From: Longitalea arenae
GTDB lineage: Bacteria; Bacteroidota; Bacteroidia; Chitinophagales; Chitinophagaceae
Length of the DNA stretch: 64,000 nucleotides
Direction of reading: 5' to 3'
Assembly (NCBI RefSeq): GCF_016924755.1
Contig: NZ_JAFFJX010000018.1
Span: 1 to 64,000, forward strand
A program made the translations under genes and the position numbers. Each line of letters opens with the position of its first letter. Position 1 is the first letter of the stretch. Of the stretch, positions 26,430 to 35,974 are shown in pieces. The notes under the pieces are model-generated. The model was not told where the DNA came from. It was given only the letters and a program-made list of their open reading frames with translations, and did not search any database.

Positions 26430-26768
26430 ATGTCAATCGATCCAAATAACGACTCCCGGATAGATGCAGTGCTGAGCAGCCTGGATGGCATACAGCGGGC
26501 GAAAGCGCCTGACTTTATGTATACCCGCCTGAAAGGAAGGATGGAGCAGGAATTTGACCAGGGCGGTCCGCTCGGCCGCTGGCTTACAAAGCCCGTGCTG
26601 GCTTTGGCGATTGCAGCTGTTATACTTATTGTTAATGCTACCACTGTGTTGAAAATGTGGGAACAGGGAACTACTGCCGGCAGTACTATAGAATCAGGAC
26701 AGCTGGTAGCTGCTGATTATCCGGCAGCCGTATATCCTGTATATAATGAAAATCTGCTGGAACCATGA
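26430..26768 (+). CDS. putative single-pass anti-sigma factor
   Basis: 112 residues: a ~50-residue cytoplasmic N terminus (DSRIDAVLSSLDGIQRAKAP), one membrane helix (~53-73, LALAIAAVILIVNAT) and a ~40-residue periplasmic tail. No ZAS zinc motif, so it resembles short CnrY-type anti-sigma factors. It follows the sigma gene by 64 bases and overlaps the next gene by four bases (ATGA). The role rests on context and topology, not on a recognised domain. Confidence 0.7.
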   Translation: MSIDPNNDSRIDAVLSSLDGIQRAKAPDFMYTRLKGRMEQEFDQGGPLGRWLTKPVLALAIAAVILIVNATTVLKMWEQGTTAGSTIESGQLVAADYPAAVYPVYNENLLEP

Positions 26769-27241
26769 TGAGGCCTCCCCGACAAAAATGGCTGTTGGTA
26801 CTTGTAGCGATCTTACTGTTGACCAATATTGCCACGCTTTCTATTTACTGGATAAAAAAACCCAACCGGGATGAAGGCCGTGATGCGGGTAAAAAAAGAA
26901 TGGGCCAGTTCATGGTAGACCAGATGAGATTTGATGCCGCCCAGGAAGCTGCCTACTGGAAACTGCGCGATTCTGTGATGGCTATTCAAAAGCCGGTAAT
27001 GGATTCCATGCGTGCTGCGAAAAAAAACTTCTTCGATCTGCTGAACCAACCCAATCCTTCTGACTCTGTGTTAGTGCAACGCAGTAATGAAATTGCCGAA
27101 CTGCAGAAAAAACTCGATATCGTTACCTTCCACCATTTTCAAAAAGTAAGGGCCATCTGCCGCCCCGATCAATTGCAAAAATTCGATACGGTGATCAAAG
27201 AGATCGTTAACCGTATGACGCCCTTCAGAAGAAAACAATAG
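26765..27241 (+). CDS. periplasmic stress/metal sensor, CnrX/CpxP-like
   Basis: 158 residues. An N-terminal membrane anchor (WLLVLVAILLLTNIATLSIYW) is followed by an all-helical periplasmic domain (MVDQMRFDAAQEAAYWKLRDS...LLNQPNPSDSVLVQ...ICRPDQLQKFDTVI) with the helix layout of the CpxP/Spy/ZraP/CnrX superfamily. Third gene of the sigma operon. It probably senses metal or envelope damage and releases the anti-sigma factor. The ligand is unknown. Confidence 0.75.
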   Translation: MMRPPRQKWLLVLVAILLLTNIATLSIYWIKKPNRDEGRDAGKKRMGQFMVDQMRFDAAQEAAYWKLRDSVMAIQKPVMDSMRAAKKNFFDLLNQPNPSDSVLVQRSNEIAELQKKLDIVTFHHFQKVRAICRPDQLQKFDTVIKEIVNRMTPFRRKQ

Positions 27242-27345
27242 AGAACATTGCTGTTGCACCGGTCAATTTACCACTAAAAGGGTATTATCTGGTACTTATT
27301 TTGGTTGTTACTTTGCTTTAACCTGTAACACCAAAACTAACTACT

Positions 27346-28026
27346 ATGCGATCGATCTTTTTAATGGCCGCCTGCTGCGGCCTCCTTTCAAACGCCAGTC
27401 TGGGTCAGGATTGCAACACCTTTTACTTACTTCAGAAAGACAAGACCATTGAAATGACCATCTACGATAAAAAAGGTCAGCCCAATGGCAAACAGGTATA
27501 CACCGTATCAAATGTCAACAACAGCGGCGGCAACACTACAGCAACGGTCAATTCTGAGATGTTCAGTAAAAAAGGCAAATCAATTGCCAAAGGGCATAGT
27601 GAGATCGTTTGTAACAACGGGGTCATGATGGTTGATATGAAAATGCAATTGCCCCAGGCGCAGCAGGAACAGTTTGCCAAGGCAGATGTAAAAGCCGATA
27701 AGATCTATATTGAATATCCGGTGAACATGAAAGCCGGCGACAAATTAAAAGATGCCACTTTAGACATGTCGATAGACAACTCAGGGATGAAACAGAACGT
27801 ACATATGGTTACCAGCGACCGTTCTGTCGTGGGCAAAGAAAGTGTTACGACCACTGCGGGCACCTGGGACTGTTTCAAGATCACGTTTAAGAGCAAAATC
27901 ACTATAAAAACGATGGGCGTTGGAATGCCATTTAATATGGAAGGAACAGAATGGTTCGCACCAGGCTTCGGCATTGTAAAAACGGAAAGCAAACACGGCG
28001 GCACAGCCATAACAGCCATCAAATAA
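27346..28026 (+). CDS. secreted TapB/DUF3108-like protein
   Basis: 226 residues with a signal peptide (FLMAACCGLLSNASLGQ). The body is beta-rich: DKTIEMTIYDKKGQPNGKQVY, YPVNMKAGDKLKDATL, TTAGTWDCFKITF and GTEWFAPGFGIVKTES. The last segment, in which a serum-like beta half-barrel ends with 'W(F/Y)APGxGxVK', is typical of the DUF3108/TapB family. Function unknown, probably periplasmic. Monocistronic, with its own terminator. Confidence 0.75.
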   Translation: MRSIFLMAACCGLLSNASLGQDCNTFYLLQKDKTIEMTIYDKKGQPNGKQVYTVSNVNNSGGNTTATVNSEMFSKKGKSIAKGHSEIVCNNGVMMVDMKMQLPQAQQEQFAKADVKADKIYIEYPVNMKAGDKLKDATLDMSIDNSGMKQNVHMVTSDRSVVGKESVTTTAGTWDCFKITFKSKITIKTMGVGMPFNMEGTEWFAPGFGIVKTESKHGGTAITAIK

Positions 28027-28052
28027 GTAATATCCTCAGTACGGAAACCAGG

Positions 28053-28085
28053 TCCCCCCGGCTCCACCGGGGGGATTTCTTTTAT
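28053..28085 (+). terminator. rho-independent terminator
   Basis: TCCCCCCGG pairs with CCGGGGGGA around CTCCA, then TTTCTTTT. Lies 27 bases after the TapB-like gene. Confidence 0.88.
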
Positions 28086-28129
28086 CCCCTTCAAGGTATC
28101 ATGCTGCGCACCGCCCCAGTATGATTGTA

Positions 28130-29005
28130 TCAGGCGAGCAGCTGCAAACATTTTTGCAGGGAATCTTTCCAGGCGGGGATCGTGCAATGAAATGTCTTTT
28201 GCAATTTGGTGGTATCCAACAAAGAGAATGCAGGTCTTTTAGCCGGAGTGGGATATTGTGCCGTCGGGATTGGATTTACCACGCAGGCACTGTTTGTCAT
28301 CTCTTTTATCGCAACGGCAAAATCGTACCAGCTGATCTTGCCCCGGTTACAGTAATGATAAATACCGGGTACCCAGCTGCCGGCCGACAACTGACTATTG
28401 GCAATGATGTGCATGATGCAATTCGCCAGGTCGGCGGCATAGGTAGGCGCCCCGATCTGGTCGTTCACAACATTGATCGCAGGCCTTTCCTGCATCAGTT
28501 TCATCATTGTTTTTACAAAGTTCTTACCAAAGGAAGAATACACCCAGGCGGTTCTTATGATAACAGCTGCGGGGTCGGCAGCCATACAAAGCTCTTCGCC
28601 TTTTAATTTAGAAGCGCCATAGAGGTTCACGGGATCCGTAGGCGCATCTTCGGTATAAGGCGCCGGCGACTGGCCGTTGAATACATAATCGGTTGAAATA
28701 TGAATGAAGCGGGTATTATAGGTTTTACAGGCAGTGGCCAGCAAACGGGGACCTTCTGCATTGATGCTGTAGGCAGCCTCCTGTTCCGATTCCGCTTTAT
28801 CAACGGCGGTATAGGCTGCACAGTTTATACAATAAGCAGGTGTATGTTCAGCAAACAGTTTTTGAATGGCGGCCTCATCATTTACCGGCATATCTTCCCG
28901 GGTGGTAAAAACGAATTGAAAAGCAGGATAAGCAGCGGCCAATACCCGCAACTCCTGCCCTAGCTGTCCGTTGGCGCCGGTAACGATAATAACTGGTTGC
29001 GACAT
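28130..29005 (-). CDS. rmlD: dTDP-4-dehydrorhamnose reductase
   Basis: 291 residues from ATG at 29005 (a TTG two codons upstream is ignored). NAD(P)-binding GANGQLGQ near the N terminus, STDYVFNG, and the catalytic YGASK motif. Catalyses the last step of dTDP-L-rhamnose synthesis. Last gene of the leftward nucleotide-sugar operon, 8 bases after rmlC. Confidence 0.93.
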   Translation of the reverse strand: MSQPVIIVTGANGQLGQELRVLAAAYPAFQFVFTTREDMPVNDEAAIQKLFAEHTPAYCINCAAYTAVDKAESEQEAAYSINAEGPRLLATACKTYNTRFIHISTDYVFNGQSPAPYTEDAPTDPVNLYGASKLKGEELCMAADPAAVIIRTAWVYSSFGKNFVKTMMKLMQERPAINVVNDQIGAPTYAADLANCIMHIIANSQLSAGSWVPGIYHYCNRGKISWYDFAVAIKEMTNSACVVNPIPTAQYPTPAKRPAFSLLDTTKLQKTFHCTIPAWKDSLQKCLQLLA

Positions 29006-29013
29006 ATACAAGA

Positions 29014-29574
29014 TTATCCGTTAAACTCAAAAGGATTGACACAATCAGCGAATAGCGGCAGTACCTGGTCCTTCTCCGATACAATGGCGTTTTCCAATGG
29101 TACTTTCCAGTCTATTTGTAAGACCGGATCATTATATAAAATGCCATGTTCACTGGCCTTATGATAAAACTGATCGCATTTATACAATACTTCAGCGGTA
29201 TCGCTGAGTACCGAGAAGCCGTGTGCAAAACCGGCGGGGATATACAATTGCTTTTTATTGGCAGCAGATAACTCAATGGCAAAGACCTTTCCAAAGGTAG
29301 GTGAGCCTTTGCGGATATCAACTGCCACGTCGAGGATGGCGCCCACTAAAACCCTTATCAGTTTAGCCTGGGCATATGGCGGGATCTGGTAATGTAATCC
29401 CCTGATCACTCCATAGGTGGAGCGGGATTGATTATCCTGCACGAACTTGGTTTCTATACCTGCACCACCAAAAATCTTCTGGTTATATGCTTCGTAAAAA
29501 TAACCACGGCTATCATCAAATACCATTGGTTCAAAAACCAGTAAACCCGGAATGCCTGTGTCAATAAAAGCCAT
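29014..29574 (-). CDS. rmlC: dTDP-4-dehydrorhamnose 3,5-epimerase
   Basis: 186 residues, full length for RmlC. Cupin fold with VIRGLHYQ (catalytic His), DVAVDIRKGSPTFGK and IPAGFAHGF. Converts dTDP-4-keto-6-deoxyglucose to dTDP-4-keto-rhamnose. Between rmlB and rmlD. Confidence 0.93.
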   Translation of the reverse strand: MAFIDTGIPGLLVFEPMVFDDSRGYFYEAYNQKIFGGAGIETKFVQDNQSRSTYGVIRGLHYQIPPYAQAKLIRVLVGAILDVAVDIRKGSPTFGKVFAIELSAANKKQLYIPAGFAHGFSVLSDTAEVLYKCDQFYHKASEHGILYNDPVLQIDWKVPLENAIVSEKDQVLPLFADCVNPFEFNG

Positions 29575-29658
29575 TAGATATTGTAGATTTTAAGTCCTGT
29601 TCAATTAGCACAACCTGTACCGGCCTTCGCCGGATGAGCTAATTATCACATTAGCATA

Positions 29659-30732
29659 TCAGCGTTTAGCGTATTGCTCTTCATAATAATGCTGATAATC
29701 GCCCGAAGTTACATGTTTTATCCAATCTTCGTTTTGCAGGTACCAGTCCACTGTTTTTTCCAGGCCTTCTTCAAACTGCAGGGATGGTTTCCAGCCCAGT
29801 TCTTTATTCAGTTTGGTGGCATCGATGGCATAGCGCAGGTCGTGGCCCGGCCGGTCTTTTACATATGTGATCAATTTGGCAGATGTACCTTCTGGCCTGC
29901 CCAGCTTGGCATCCATTATTTTACATAACAGATGAACGAGGTCGATATTCTTCCATTCGTTAAAGCCGCCCACATTGTACTTATCACCTGTTTTCCCCTG
30001 GTGAAAGATCAGATCGATGGCCCGGGCATGGTCTTCCACGAACAACCAGTCGCGTACATTTTCACCCTTGCCGTATACCGGTAAAGGTTTATTGTTTTTA
30101 ATATTATTGATCATTAAGGGGATCAGTTTTTCCGGGAAATGATATGAGCCGTAATTGTTGCTGCAATTGCTCATGACCACCGGCAAACCATAGGTGTGGT
30201 ACCAGGCCATTACAAAATGGTCCGAAGAAGCTTTGGAGGCGGAATATGGGGAACGCGGATCGTAAGCCGTTTCTTCCGTGAAGAACCCTTCTTCGCCCAG
30301 CGAACCATATACTTCATCGGTGGACACGTGATAGAAACGTTTTCCCGCCATTTTACCGGGTGATTGATCCCAGTATTTCCGGCTGATGTGCAGCAGGTTG
30401 GCAGTGCCCAATACATTGGTCTTAACAAATGCCAGGGGATCCAGGATGGAACGGTCGACATGGCTTTCTGCCGCCAGGTGGATCACGGCGTCAAATGCAT
30501 ATTTTTCAAACAGCGCCTCTATACTGCCGCTATCGGTAATATCCGCTTTTTCGAAGCGGTAATTGGCAGCATGCTGCACGTCTTTCAGATTCTCGAGGTT
30601 GCCGGCATAGGTCAACGCATCGGCATTCACTATCAGATAATCGGGGTACTTGTTTACAAACAATCTCACCACATGGGAACCTATAAAACCGGCCCCACCG
30701 GTGATCATGATCGTTTTTGAAACGGCACTCAT
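29659..30732 (-). CDS. rmlB: dTDP-glucose 4,6-dehydratase
   Basis: 357 residues from ATG at 30732 (the frame opens seven codons earlier at a TTG). TGGAGFIGSH, STDEVYGSLGEEG (the D-E catalytic pair) and YSASKASSDH. Makes dTDP-4-keto-6-deoxyglucose. No rmlA (glucose-1-phosphate thymidylyltransferase) lies in the window, so its substrate must come from a gene elsewhere. 84 bases separate it from rmlC. Confidence 0.93.
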   Translation of the reverse strand: MSAVSKTIMITGGAGFIGSHVVRLFVNKYPDYLIVNADALTYAGNLENLKDVQHAANYRFEKADITDSGSIEALFEKYAFDAVIHLAAESHVDRSILDPLAFVKTNVLGTANLLHISRKYWDQSPGKMAGKRFYHVSTDEVYGSLGEEGFFTEETAYDPRSPYSASKASSDHFVMAWYHTYGLPVVMSNCSNNYGSYHFPEKLIPLMINNIKNNKPLPVYGKGENVRDWLFVEDHARAIDLIFHQGKTGDKYNVGGFNEWKNIDLVHLLCKIMDAKLGRPEGTSAKLITYVKDRPGHDLRYAIDATKLNKELGWKPSLQFEEGLEKTVDWYLQNEDWIKHVTSGDYQHYYEEQYAKR

Positions 30733-30849
30733 AGTATATTCAATTATTGTCAATGGTGAACGGTCAATGGTGAATATACTTCAATACCAAACACCAAATA
30801 ACAAATAAACTTATTTAAATTCAACCAGTCGCTCCCATTGGCCGGGAGA

Positions 30850-31833
30850 TTATTTCTTTGCCTGGAACTCTTTCGGTTGCTTGAACCATTCTTCCTTGGG
30901 CAATGATTTAAAGTATTCGTAGGTCACTTTCAGTCCTTCTGATCGGCTCACTTTCGGCGTCCAGCCCAACACCTCTTTTGCCCGCGTGATATCCGGCTGC
31001 CTTTGTTTGGGATCGTCAACCGGCAGAGGCTTATGTACGATCTTTTGGGTAGTGCCGGTAAGTTTAATGATCTCTTCGGCAAATTCTTTCAATGATATCT
31101 CATCGGGGTTACCAACATTCACCGGCAAATGATAATCGCTCAGCAGTAACCGGTATATTCCTTCAATAAGATCGTCTACATAACAGAAGCTCCTGGTTTG
31201 TGAGCCATCGCCGAAGACGGTAAGATCTTCCCCGCGTAAGGCCTGGCCAATAAATGCAGGCAGGGCGCGGCCGTCGTTCAATCGCATGCGCGGACCATAC
31301 GTATTGAAGATCCGTACTATGCGGGTCTCAACACCGTGAAAGGTATGATAAGCCATGGTCATCGCTTCCTGAAAACGTTTGGCTTCATCGTATACGCCCC
31401 TGGGGCCAACCGGGTTTACATTGCCCCAGTATTCTTCATTTTGCGGATGCACCAGGGGATCGCCATATATTTCCGAAGTAGAAGCTACCAGGATGCGGGC
31501 GCCTTTTGCTTTGGCAAGCCCCAGGCAGTTATGGGTTCCCAATGAGCCTACTTTCAGCGTTTGAATAGGGATCTTCAGGTAATCGATCGGACTGGCAGGA
31601 GAAGCAAAGTGCAAAATATAATGCAGGTCGCCGGGAACATGAATGAACTTCGAAACATCGTGATGATAAAACTCAAACTGTTCCAGCTTGAATAAGTGTT
31701 CAATATTGCGCAGGTCACCCGTGATCAGGTTATCCATGCCGATAACATGAAAACCTTCTTTGATAAAGCGATCGCACAAATGAGAACCAAGGAAACCGGC
31801 TGCCCCGGTGATAAGCACTCTTTTTCTTGCCAT
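30850..31833 (-). CDS. UDP-glucuronate decarboxylase (UDP-xylose synthase)
   Basis: 327 residues. Extended [23 protein letters not shown], and the catalytic tyrosine in [12 protein letters not shown], which is characteristic of UXS rather than of 4-epimerases; also [10 protein letters not shown] and [10 protein letters not shown]. Decarboxylates UDP-glucuronate to UDP-xylose. It lies 8 bases after ugd, whose product is its substrate, so the two genes form one pathway. Confidence 0.9.
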   Translation of the reverse strand: MARKRVLITGAAGFLGSHLCDRFIKEGFHVIGMDNLITGDLRNIEHLFKLEQFEFYHHDVSKFIHVPGDLHYILHFASPASPIDYLKIPIQTLKVGSLGTHNCLGLAKAKGARILVASTSEIYGDPLVHPQNEEYWGNVNPVGPRGVYDEAKRFQEAMTMAYHTFHGVETRIVRIFNTYGPRMRLNDGRALPAFIGQALRGEDLTVFGDGSQTRSFCYVDDLIEGIYRLLLSDYHLPVNVGNPDEISLKEFAEEIIKLTGTTQKIVHKPLPVDDPKQRQPDITRAKEVLGWTPKVSRSEGLKVTYEYFKSLPKEEWFKQPKEFQAKK

Positions 31834-31841
31834 GAGGTTAT

Positions 31842-33176
31842 TTATTTGTTTTTAACACCATTCGCTGGTTCAGCTACTGCGCGGCCCACACTTTCATAAT
31901 AGAATCCTAACTCTTTTATTGCATCAGTTTCAAACAGGTTACGGCCATCGAAGATCACTTTGTTCTTTAACGCAGTTACGATCTTCAGGAAGTTTGGCGT
32001 GCGAAACTCGTTCCATTCGGTGGCAATGATCAATGCATCGGCGCCCTCGAGGCAATCGTACTGGTTTTCAGCATATTCGATCTTATTACCCAATAAAGCG
32101 CGCACATTGTTAACGGCCTCGGGGTCATACGCACATACCACAGCGCCTGCTTTTAGCAGTTCATCGATCATATATAAAGCCGGCGCCTCACGAATATCAT
32201 CGGTATTGGGTTTGAACGCCAGTCCCCACAAAGCAAACCTTTTTCCTTTCAGATCATTCTTGAAGAATCTTTTGATCTTGGGAAGCAGGTGCAGTTTTTG
32301 TTTTTCATTCACATCCATCACGGCATTCAGGATCTGGAAATCATAGCCAACTTCAGTAGATGATCTTACCAACGCCTGTACATCCTTGGGGAAACAGCTT
32401 CCGCCATAACCGATGCCGGGAAACAGGAAACGTTTTCCAATGCGGTCGTCGCTGCCAATACCACGGCGAACCATATCCACATCGGCGCCCAGGCGCTCAC
32501 AGAGCTGGGCGATTTCATTCATGAAGGATATTTTGGTAGCCAGGAATGAATTGGCGGCATATTTGGTAAGCTCGGCAGAGCGAACATCCATATAAATGAT
32601 GGGGTTACCCGAACGAACGAAGGGTGCATACAATTCACCCATTACTTTACGGGCCCTTTCAGAAGAGGCGCCGATCACCACGCGGTCGGGTTTCATGAAA
32701 TCTTCAACGGCTACCCCTTCGCGGAGGAACTCGGGATTCGACACCACATCAAAATCACCTACAAATGTTTTGGCAATAGCGGCATGTACTTTTTCAGCAG
32801 TACCAACCGGCACCGTACTTTTATCTACCACTACTTTATAATCGGTCATAAGCTCGCCCAGGTCTTTGGCCACTCCCAAAACGTATTTCAGGTCGGCACT
32901 TCCATCTTCACCGGGCGGTGTTGGCAATGCCAGGAAAATGATCTCTGCTTCCTTTACCCCTTCGTATAAGCTGGTGGTGAAGCGTAAGCGCTCTTCTTTG
33001 AGATTACGCAGGAATAATTTTTCCAGTCCGGGTTCGTAGATAGTGATCTGGCCGGCAGAAAGTTTTTCTACTTTAGATTTATCTATATCAACGCAGGTAA
33101 CATCGTTACCAGTTTCAGCAAAGCAGGTGCCCGTTACCAATCCAACGTACCCTGTGCCTACGACAGCGATTTTCAT
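31842..33176 (-). CDS. ugd: UDP-glucose 6-dehydrogenase
   Basis: 444 residues. N-terminal Rossmann [27 protein letters not shown], the substrate-domain lysine region [13 protein letters not shown], the catalytic cysteine in [14 protein letters not shown], and a C-terminal UDP-binding domain ([18 protein letters not shown]). Oxidises UDP-glucose to UDP-glucuronate. Confidence 0.94.
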   Translation of the reverse strand: MKIAVVGTGYVGLVTGTCFAETGNDVTCVDIDKSKVEKLSAGQITIYEPGLEKLFLRNLKEERLRFTTSLYEGVKEAEIIFLALPTPPGEDGSADLKYVLGVAKDLGELMTDYKVVVDKSTVPVGTAEKVHAAIAKTFVGDFDVVSNPEFLREGVAVEDFMKPDRVVIGASSERARKVMGELYAPFVRSGNPIIYMDVRSAELTKYAANSFLATKISFMNEIAQLCERLGADVDMVRRGIGSDDRIGKRFLFPGIGYGGSCFPKDVQALVRSSTEVGYDFQILNAVMDVNEKQKLHLLPKIKRFFKNDLKGKRFALWGLAFKPNTDDIREAPALYMIDELLKAGAVVCAYDPEAVNNVRALLGNKIEYAENQYDCLEGADALIIATEWNEFRTPNFLKIVTALKNKVIFDGRNLFETDAIKELGFYYESVGRAVAEPANGVKNK

Positions 33177-33206
33177 TTACGGTTGTTTTAATGGTTCCTG
33201 AAATAA

Positions 33207-34340
33207 TTACTGTTGACCAATAAACTCCAATACCTTACCGGTAATAAACTGGAGTTGTTCCACGCTTAATTCGGTATGCATAGGAAGGGATATTACGCGT
33301 TCGGTGAGCCAGTCGGTAGTTTTCAACTCAATTTTGGCACCACCAAAAGCCTCGAACATTTTCTGGCGATGAGCCGGTACGGGATAATAGATCATGGACG
33401 GAATACCATGGCCAGCCAAAAACTGGTGAAGGGCATCACGGTCAACACCCTGGAGCAACAAAGTATATTGATGGAAAACGTGGTTGCTGTAAGGCGCTCT
33501 GTAAGGAACCGTGATCTTCGGGTTGCCGGCAAAAGCTTTGTCGTAAAAATCAGCAGCGCTGCGGCGTGCTTCAATATATTCATCGAGGTGCGGCAGCTTC
33601 ACATTTAATATAGCGGCCTGTATGGTATCGAGCCGGCTGTTGCAGCCAACGCGTTCATGGTAATATCTTTTTTTCATGCCGTGGTTGGCAATCATACGCA
33701 AAACTTCAGCCAGCTGGTCATCGTTGGTAAAAATGGCGCCGCCATCACCAAAGCAGCCCAGGTTCTTCGAGGGGAAAAAAGAAGTGGTGCCAATCGTACC
33801 CAATGTGCCGGTCTTTTTGGTGGTGCCATCGCTCAGGGTTATATCCCCACCGATCGCCTGTGCATTGTCTTCAATGACTGCAATCTTATGCCGGCTGGCA
33901 ATTTCCAGAATGGCTTCCATGTTGGCAGCCTGTCCATATAAATGAACCGGGATGATGGCTTTTGTTTTAGGCGTAATGGCCTTTTCAATAGCTACGGGAT
34001 CAATACAGAATGTTTTGGCATCTACCTCTACAAACACCGGTTTCAATTGCAGCAGGGCAATTACTTCGGTAGTGGCAATGAAAGTAAAAGAGGGGGTGAT
34101 CACTTCGTCGCCGGGCTGCAGGTCCAATGCCATTAAGGCTATCTGCAGGGCGTCTGTTCCATTGGCACAGGGAATAACATGCTTTACGCCCAGGTATTTA
34201 CTCAAGCCGGCAGCAAAGTCCTGAACCGCTTTTCCATGAATGAAAGCGGTGCTGTTTATTACGTCTGCAATAGCTGCATCTACCTCAGGTTTTATCTTTG
34301 CGTACTGCTGCTTGAGATCAACCATCTGAATGGGCTGCAT
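33207..34340 (-). CDS. DegT/DnrJ/EryC1 sugar aminotransferase
   Basis: 377 residues from ATG at 34340, where the family's VDLKQQYAKI start falls; the frame opens 11 codons earlier. PLP motifs: GTDALQIAL, EDNAQAIGG, and SFFPSKNLGCFGDGGAI with the Schiff-base lysine. It transfers an amino group to a keto sugar nucleotide, closest in feel to WbpE/WecE enzymes; the exact sugar is unknown. First gene of the leftward operon, promoter at 34371-34401. Confidence 0.9.
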   Translation of the reverse strand: MQPIQMVDLKQQYAKIKPEVDAAIADVINSTAFIHGKAVQDFAAGLSKYLGVKHVIPCANGTDALQIALMALDLQPGDEVITPSFTFIATTEVIALLQLKPVFVEVDAKTFCIDPVAIEKAITPKTKAIIPVHLYGQAANMEAILEIASRHKIAVIEDNAQAIGGDITLSDGTTKKTGTLGTIGTTSFFPSKNLGCFGDGGAIFTNDDQLAEVLRMIANHGMKKRYYHERVGCNSRLDTIQAAILNVKLPHLDEYIEARRSAADFYDKAFAGNPKITVPYRAPYSNHVFHQYTLLLQGVDRDALHQFLAGHGIPSMIYYPVPAHRQKMFEAFGGAKIELKTTDWLTERVISLPMHTELSVEQLQFITGKVLEFIGQQ

Positions 34341-34370
34341 ATCAATTCCTTTTTTTAAATTAAATGGGCA

Positions 34371-34401
34371 CAAACGTACTGCAAAAAAATGGAGTGAGCA
34401 A
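34371..34401 (-). promoter_or_regulatory. promoter of the nucleotide-sugar operon
   Basis: Minus strand TTGC (34398-34401), 19 bases, TACGTTTG (34371-34378), 31 bases before the aminotransferase start. The -7 box is perfect; the -33 box is TTG rather than TTTG. Confidence 0.6.
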
Positions 34402-34588
34402 GCCTATCCGAAAGCGGAATGCCCTGAAACAGCGCATACATAACCATATGCAGATTTATTGTGGTGTATATTCAGTGCCCCGTGAAATCTGTTTTTCTTC
34501 GGTTAACTTCTATAAAACCGCTAATTTGCCCTTTTTGTCAATTCTGGCGATAAAAACGACATTTGTTCTCTGAATTCAAATTATTACC

Positions 34589-35974
34589 GTGCACCTGTTT
34601 ATTTATAATATCTTTTTGTTTTTATACTCAATCGGCATCCGTATTACTTCACTCTGGAATCCCAAGGCCCGTTTATGGCTCAATGGCCGGGAGGATATCT
34701 GGCTGAAATTACAGAACGCGGAAGGCCTGAGGCGGAAGACCGAAGGCGAAAGGCAGAAAGCGGCAGGCGAAGGTAAAACCGCGGGCCCCCACTCGCCGCT
34801 TGCCACTAGCCACGCGCCCCAGGGCCACTCCCCGCTTGTGTGGATGCATTGCTCTTCCCTGGGTGAATTTGAACAGGGCCGGCCGGTGCTGGAGGCCATC
34901 AGACGGCAATATCCGAACGCGAGGGTTTTACTGACCTTCTTCTCCCCCAGCGGTTATGAAGTTCGTAAAAATAATTCCGGCGCTGATTATGTATTATACC
35001 TGCCCATGGATTCCAAAACCAATGCCCGCAGGTTCATCAACCTCGTACAACCCGACCTGGTGGTTTGGATCAAATACGAATACTGGTTCTATTACTTAAC
35101 AGAATTGAAGAAAAAGCAGATCCCGCTGCTGCTGGTATCCGGCATCTTTCGGAAAGACCAGCCTTTTTTTAAATGGTATGGCCGGTTGCACTGGTACATG
35201 CTGGAAAGCTTCAATCACCTCTTTGTACAAACCCCGGCCAGTAAACAATTACTGGGCACCATCGGGTTTACCAATAATGTGACCATCAGCGGCGATACGC
35301 GGTTCGACCGCGTGGTGCAGATCGCCGAACAGTTTGAACCGGTAGATAAGATCGCTGAATTTTGCGGCGACAGCGCGGTCATTGTGGCTGGCAGCACCTG
35401 GCCCGAAGATGAAGAGGAAATGGATCATTATGCGAATAGCCACCCGGAAATAAAATTCATTATCGCACCGCATGAAATAACCGAAGAGCACCTCAAAGAG
35501 ATAGAGAAATTATTCAAACGCAGTGTACGCTATTCAAAGCTTAGCGTTCCCGGCAGTTCCCCGGTGCCCATTCCACGGAACCGGCAGCTGAATATAGAAC
35601 CGCCGAATACGCTTATCATTGACAATATCGGCATGTTATCTAAACTGTATAAATATGCTACTATTACCTATGTAGGCGGTGGCTTTGGCGATGATGGCGT
35701 ACACAATGTACTGGAAGCCGCCGTGTATGGCAAACCGGTGGTATTTGGGCCGGTATATGATAAGTACATCGAAGCTGTTGAACTGGTAGAACAGGGCGGC
35801 GCTTTTGTGATTAATACAGCGCTTGAACTGGAAAAAACATGTGATCATTTACTGATGAATACCAGTGCCTGGGAAGCAAGCTGCCAGGCTGCCCGTAATT
35901 ATGTATATAATAAGAAAGGCGCCACTGACATGGTAATGCATTATATTCAGGAGAACCGTCTTTTGACCAGCTGA
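34589..35974 (+). CDS. waaA: Kdo transferase with an in-frame repeat insertion
   Basis: 461 residues from GTG at 34589. 3-deoxy-D-manno-octulosonic acid transferase: membrane-anchoring N terminus, VWMHCSSLGEFEQGRP, the YEYWFYYLTELKKKQIP block, VTISGDTRFDR, and the GT-B C-terminal YVGGGFGDDGVHNVLEAAVYGKPVVFGP. It adds Kdo to lipid A. Residues ~44-82 (34718-34834) are a low-complexity insert rich in EGxRRK and HSPLATSHAP that normal WaaA lacks; its DNA resembles the intergenic repeats of this genome. It sits before the first conserved block, so the enzyme may tolerate it. Tail-to-tail overlap of 28 bases with the next gene. Confidence 0.9.
   Translation: MHLFIYNIFLFLYSIGIRITSLWNPKARLWLNGREDIWLKLQNAEGLRRKTEGERQKAAGEGKTAGPHSPLATSHAPQGHSPLVWMHCSSLGEFEQGRPVLEAIRRQYPNARVLLTFFSPSGYEVRKNNSGADYVLYLPMDSKTNARRFINLVQPDLVVWIKYEYWFYYLTELKKKQIPLLLVSGIFRKDQPFFKWYGRLHWYMLESFNHLFVQTPASKQLLGTIGFTNNVTISGDTRFDRVVQIAEQFEPVDKIAEFCGDSAVIVAGSTWPEDEEEMDHYANSHPEIKFIIAPHEITEEHLKEIEKLFKRSVRYSKLSVPGSSPVPIPRNRQLNIEPPNTLIIDNIGMLSKLYKYATITYVGGGFGDDGVHNVLEAAVYGKPVVFGPVYDKYIEAVELVEQGGAFVINTALELEKTCDHLLMNTSAWEASCQAARNYVYNKKGATDMVMHYIQENRLLTS
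34718..34834 (+). repeat. repeat-derived insertion inside waaA
   Basis: First half is a run of GGCGGAAGACCGAAGGCGAAA-like units (written in part); second half is ACTCGCC-N4-GCCACTAGCCAC, which matches the reverse complement of the spacer repeat at 8819-8846 and 12057-12083. Length is a multiple of three, 39 codons, with no stop. Confidence 0.65.
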
